Assembly: GCF_023015615.1 (NCBI RefSeq)
Contig: NZ_JALKAJ010000005.1
Coordinates: forward strand, 62,001-126,000
Reading direction: 5' to 3'
DNA: 64,000 nt
Source: Qipengyuania sp. S6317L1
GTDB lineage: Bacteria > Pseudomonadota > Alphaproteobacteria > Sphingomonadales > Sphingomonadaceae
Both the position numbers and the translations under genes were made by a program. Of the stretch, positions 63,167-64,000 are shown piece after piece; the first letter of the stretch is position 1, and each line of letters begins with the position of its first letter. The notes below the pieces were generated by a model. That model worked only from the letters and a program-made list of their open reading frames with translations. It made no database searches and was not told the origin of the DNA.

Positions 63167-63613
63167 TTAACTTCCGCCGCTCGCAGCGCGCGTCTGTTTG
63201 TCCTGGGCAGGCTTGTCAGCGCCGAGAAACTCGCTTGCCACGGTGATGTAATTGCGGCCCGCGATCTGGGCTGCCTCCACCGCTTCGACGACGCTCATAT
63301 TCTTGCGCGCACCGGCGAGGCGGATAAGCATGGGAAGATTGATCCCCGCGATCACTTCGATGCGTCCTGCATCCAGAAGCGAAATCGCCAGATTGGAAGG
63401 GGTCCCGCCGAACAGGTCGGTCAGGATGATAACACCGCGCCCTGCATCGACGGTGCTGATGGCGTCAGAAATGTCGCTGCGGCGTTGTTCCATGTCGTCA
63501 TTGGGACCAATGCACACGGTTTCGACCGCCGATTGCTCGCCGACGACGTGCTCCATTGCTTCGACAAATTGGTCCGCCAGACGACCATGCGTTACGAGGA
63601 TCAAACCGATCAT
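63167..63613 (-). CDS. Mannose-type PTS EIIA component
   Basis: 148 residues. His9 in GLILVTHGRLA takes the phosphate; VIILTDLFGGTPSN is the family core. With HPr and RapZ it belongs to the regulatory PTS found with chvG/chvI in alphaproteobacteria. The last ~20 residues are a polar tail. Confidence 0.92.
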   Translation of the reverse strand: MIGLILVTHGRLADQFVEAMEHVVGEQSAVETVCIGPNDDMEQRRSDISDAISTVDAGRGVIILTDLFGGTPSNLAISLLDAGRIEVIAGINLPMLIRLAGARKNMSVVEAVEAAQIAGRNYITVASEFLGADKPAQDKQTRAASGGS

Positions 63614-63743
63614 GTTTTAGACTTCAGTATGCCTGTACCCGTTGGCCCCTGCCAGGATAGGCTGCCCTTCGTGCGGGGCTGTATCCGGGGCTTTATCCAA
63701 GGCTTCCATCCCTAATCCTAACACTGCCATGCAATGCAAGTCC

Positions 63744-64000
63744 TTAATGCGTATCACGGCCCGGTCCCGTAGTTGGCGTGTCTTCGGTTCCTGTAACAGG
63801 TCCCTCGACCGCGTCAGCCACTCGTGAACTCAGATTGCGGTGGCGGACAGTGGGCGAAAAGCCTTCCTCGCGCAAGGCCTTTGCCATGCTGTGCGCGGTG
63901 AAGACCGAGCGGTGCTTGCCGCCGGTGCAACCAAAGGCGATGTGGACATAGGCTTTCCCTTGCGCCGCATATCGGGGCAGCACGGTAAGGAGCAGCGTTT
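63744..64000 (-). CDS. rapZ: RapZ C-terminal part, cut by the window
   Basis: The frame is open to the window end. The visible ~85 residues include YVHIAFGCTGGKHRSVFTAHSMAKAL, the RapZ C-terminal RNA-binding/phosphatase-like motif. RapZ is an ATP-binding RNase adaptor. The 130 bp between it and the EIIA gene contain no gene. The N-terminal Walker part lies beyond the window. Confidence 0.88.
   Translation of the reverse strand, partial: TLLLTVLPRYAAQGKAYVHIAFGCTGGKHRSVFTAHSMAKALREEGFSPTVRHRNLSSRVADAVEGPVTGTEDTPTTGPGRDTH

Overview
The window looks like chromosomal DNA of a marine-type alphaproteobacterium, most likely Sphingomonadales, family Erythrobacteraceae. The basis is high G+C coding sequence, the alphaproteobacterial type of SerC beside SerA, HisZ and PurA, a LexA box of GTTC-N7-GTTC form, the RapZ / EIIA-Man / HPr order, and Sphingomonadales-type accessory genes (S46 peptidase, DUF3604/HupE trio, DyP and P450 genes). 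This assignment is inferred from gene content; no rRNA is present.

Layout. 0-7 kb: the 3' part of a giant RTX calcium-binding protein, then a leftward DUF3604 / parvulin / HupE-UreJ operon. 7.2-16.3 kb: the most unusual region. A CHASE2 hybrid histidine kinase and a NarL-type response regulator flank five small genes whose products begin with class II microcin-type double-glycine leaders. They are followed by a two-TM small protein (possible immunity protein), a HlyD-type membrane fusion protein and a C39-peptidase ABC exporter with intact Cys/His/Asp. One peptide has a core of 24 uninterrupted Pro-X dipeptides. Between the response regulator and the main peptide run lies an array of eleven CTAG-like tetramers at exactly 14-bp steps in otherwise unrelated sequence. 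Together this looks like a regulated multi-peptide microcin-like export locus.

16-26 kb: mobA, a probable small RNA, a CRP-like regulator with a TGTGA-N6-TCACT box between it and a divergent three-gene DyP peroxidase module, a P450, a cyclase-AAA-TPR regulator and tRNA-Thr. 26-32 kb: a TM2 protein, an RNase H-fold protein, RarA, a PadR regulator, a membrane protein, a GT4 glycosyltransferase and a glutathionyl-hydroquinone reductase. 32-47 kb: housekeeping biosynthesis (serC, serA, hisZ, purA, lysA, argH, truncated siroheme synthase) mixed with a secreted four-repeat protein, an L,D-transpeptidase, an ECF sigma factor with a DUF6768 partner, and a pseudo-receiver regulator.

47-55 kb: tRNA-Val, an S46 dipeptidyl-peptidase, then a set that looks zinc-responsive: a COG0523 GTPase behind a perfect Zur-like palindrome, an iron-dependent alcohol dehydrogenase, a PhoX-family protein and a MerC-like protein with a related site at its start, followed by asparaginase. 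55-64 kb: MDR oxidoreductase, truA, fmt, recR, def, a Cys-rich copper-binding protein, rmuC behind an SOS box, an rRNA/tRNA methyltransferase, ptsH, EIIA-Man and the C-terminal part of rapZ running off the window.
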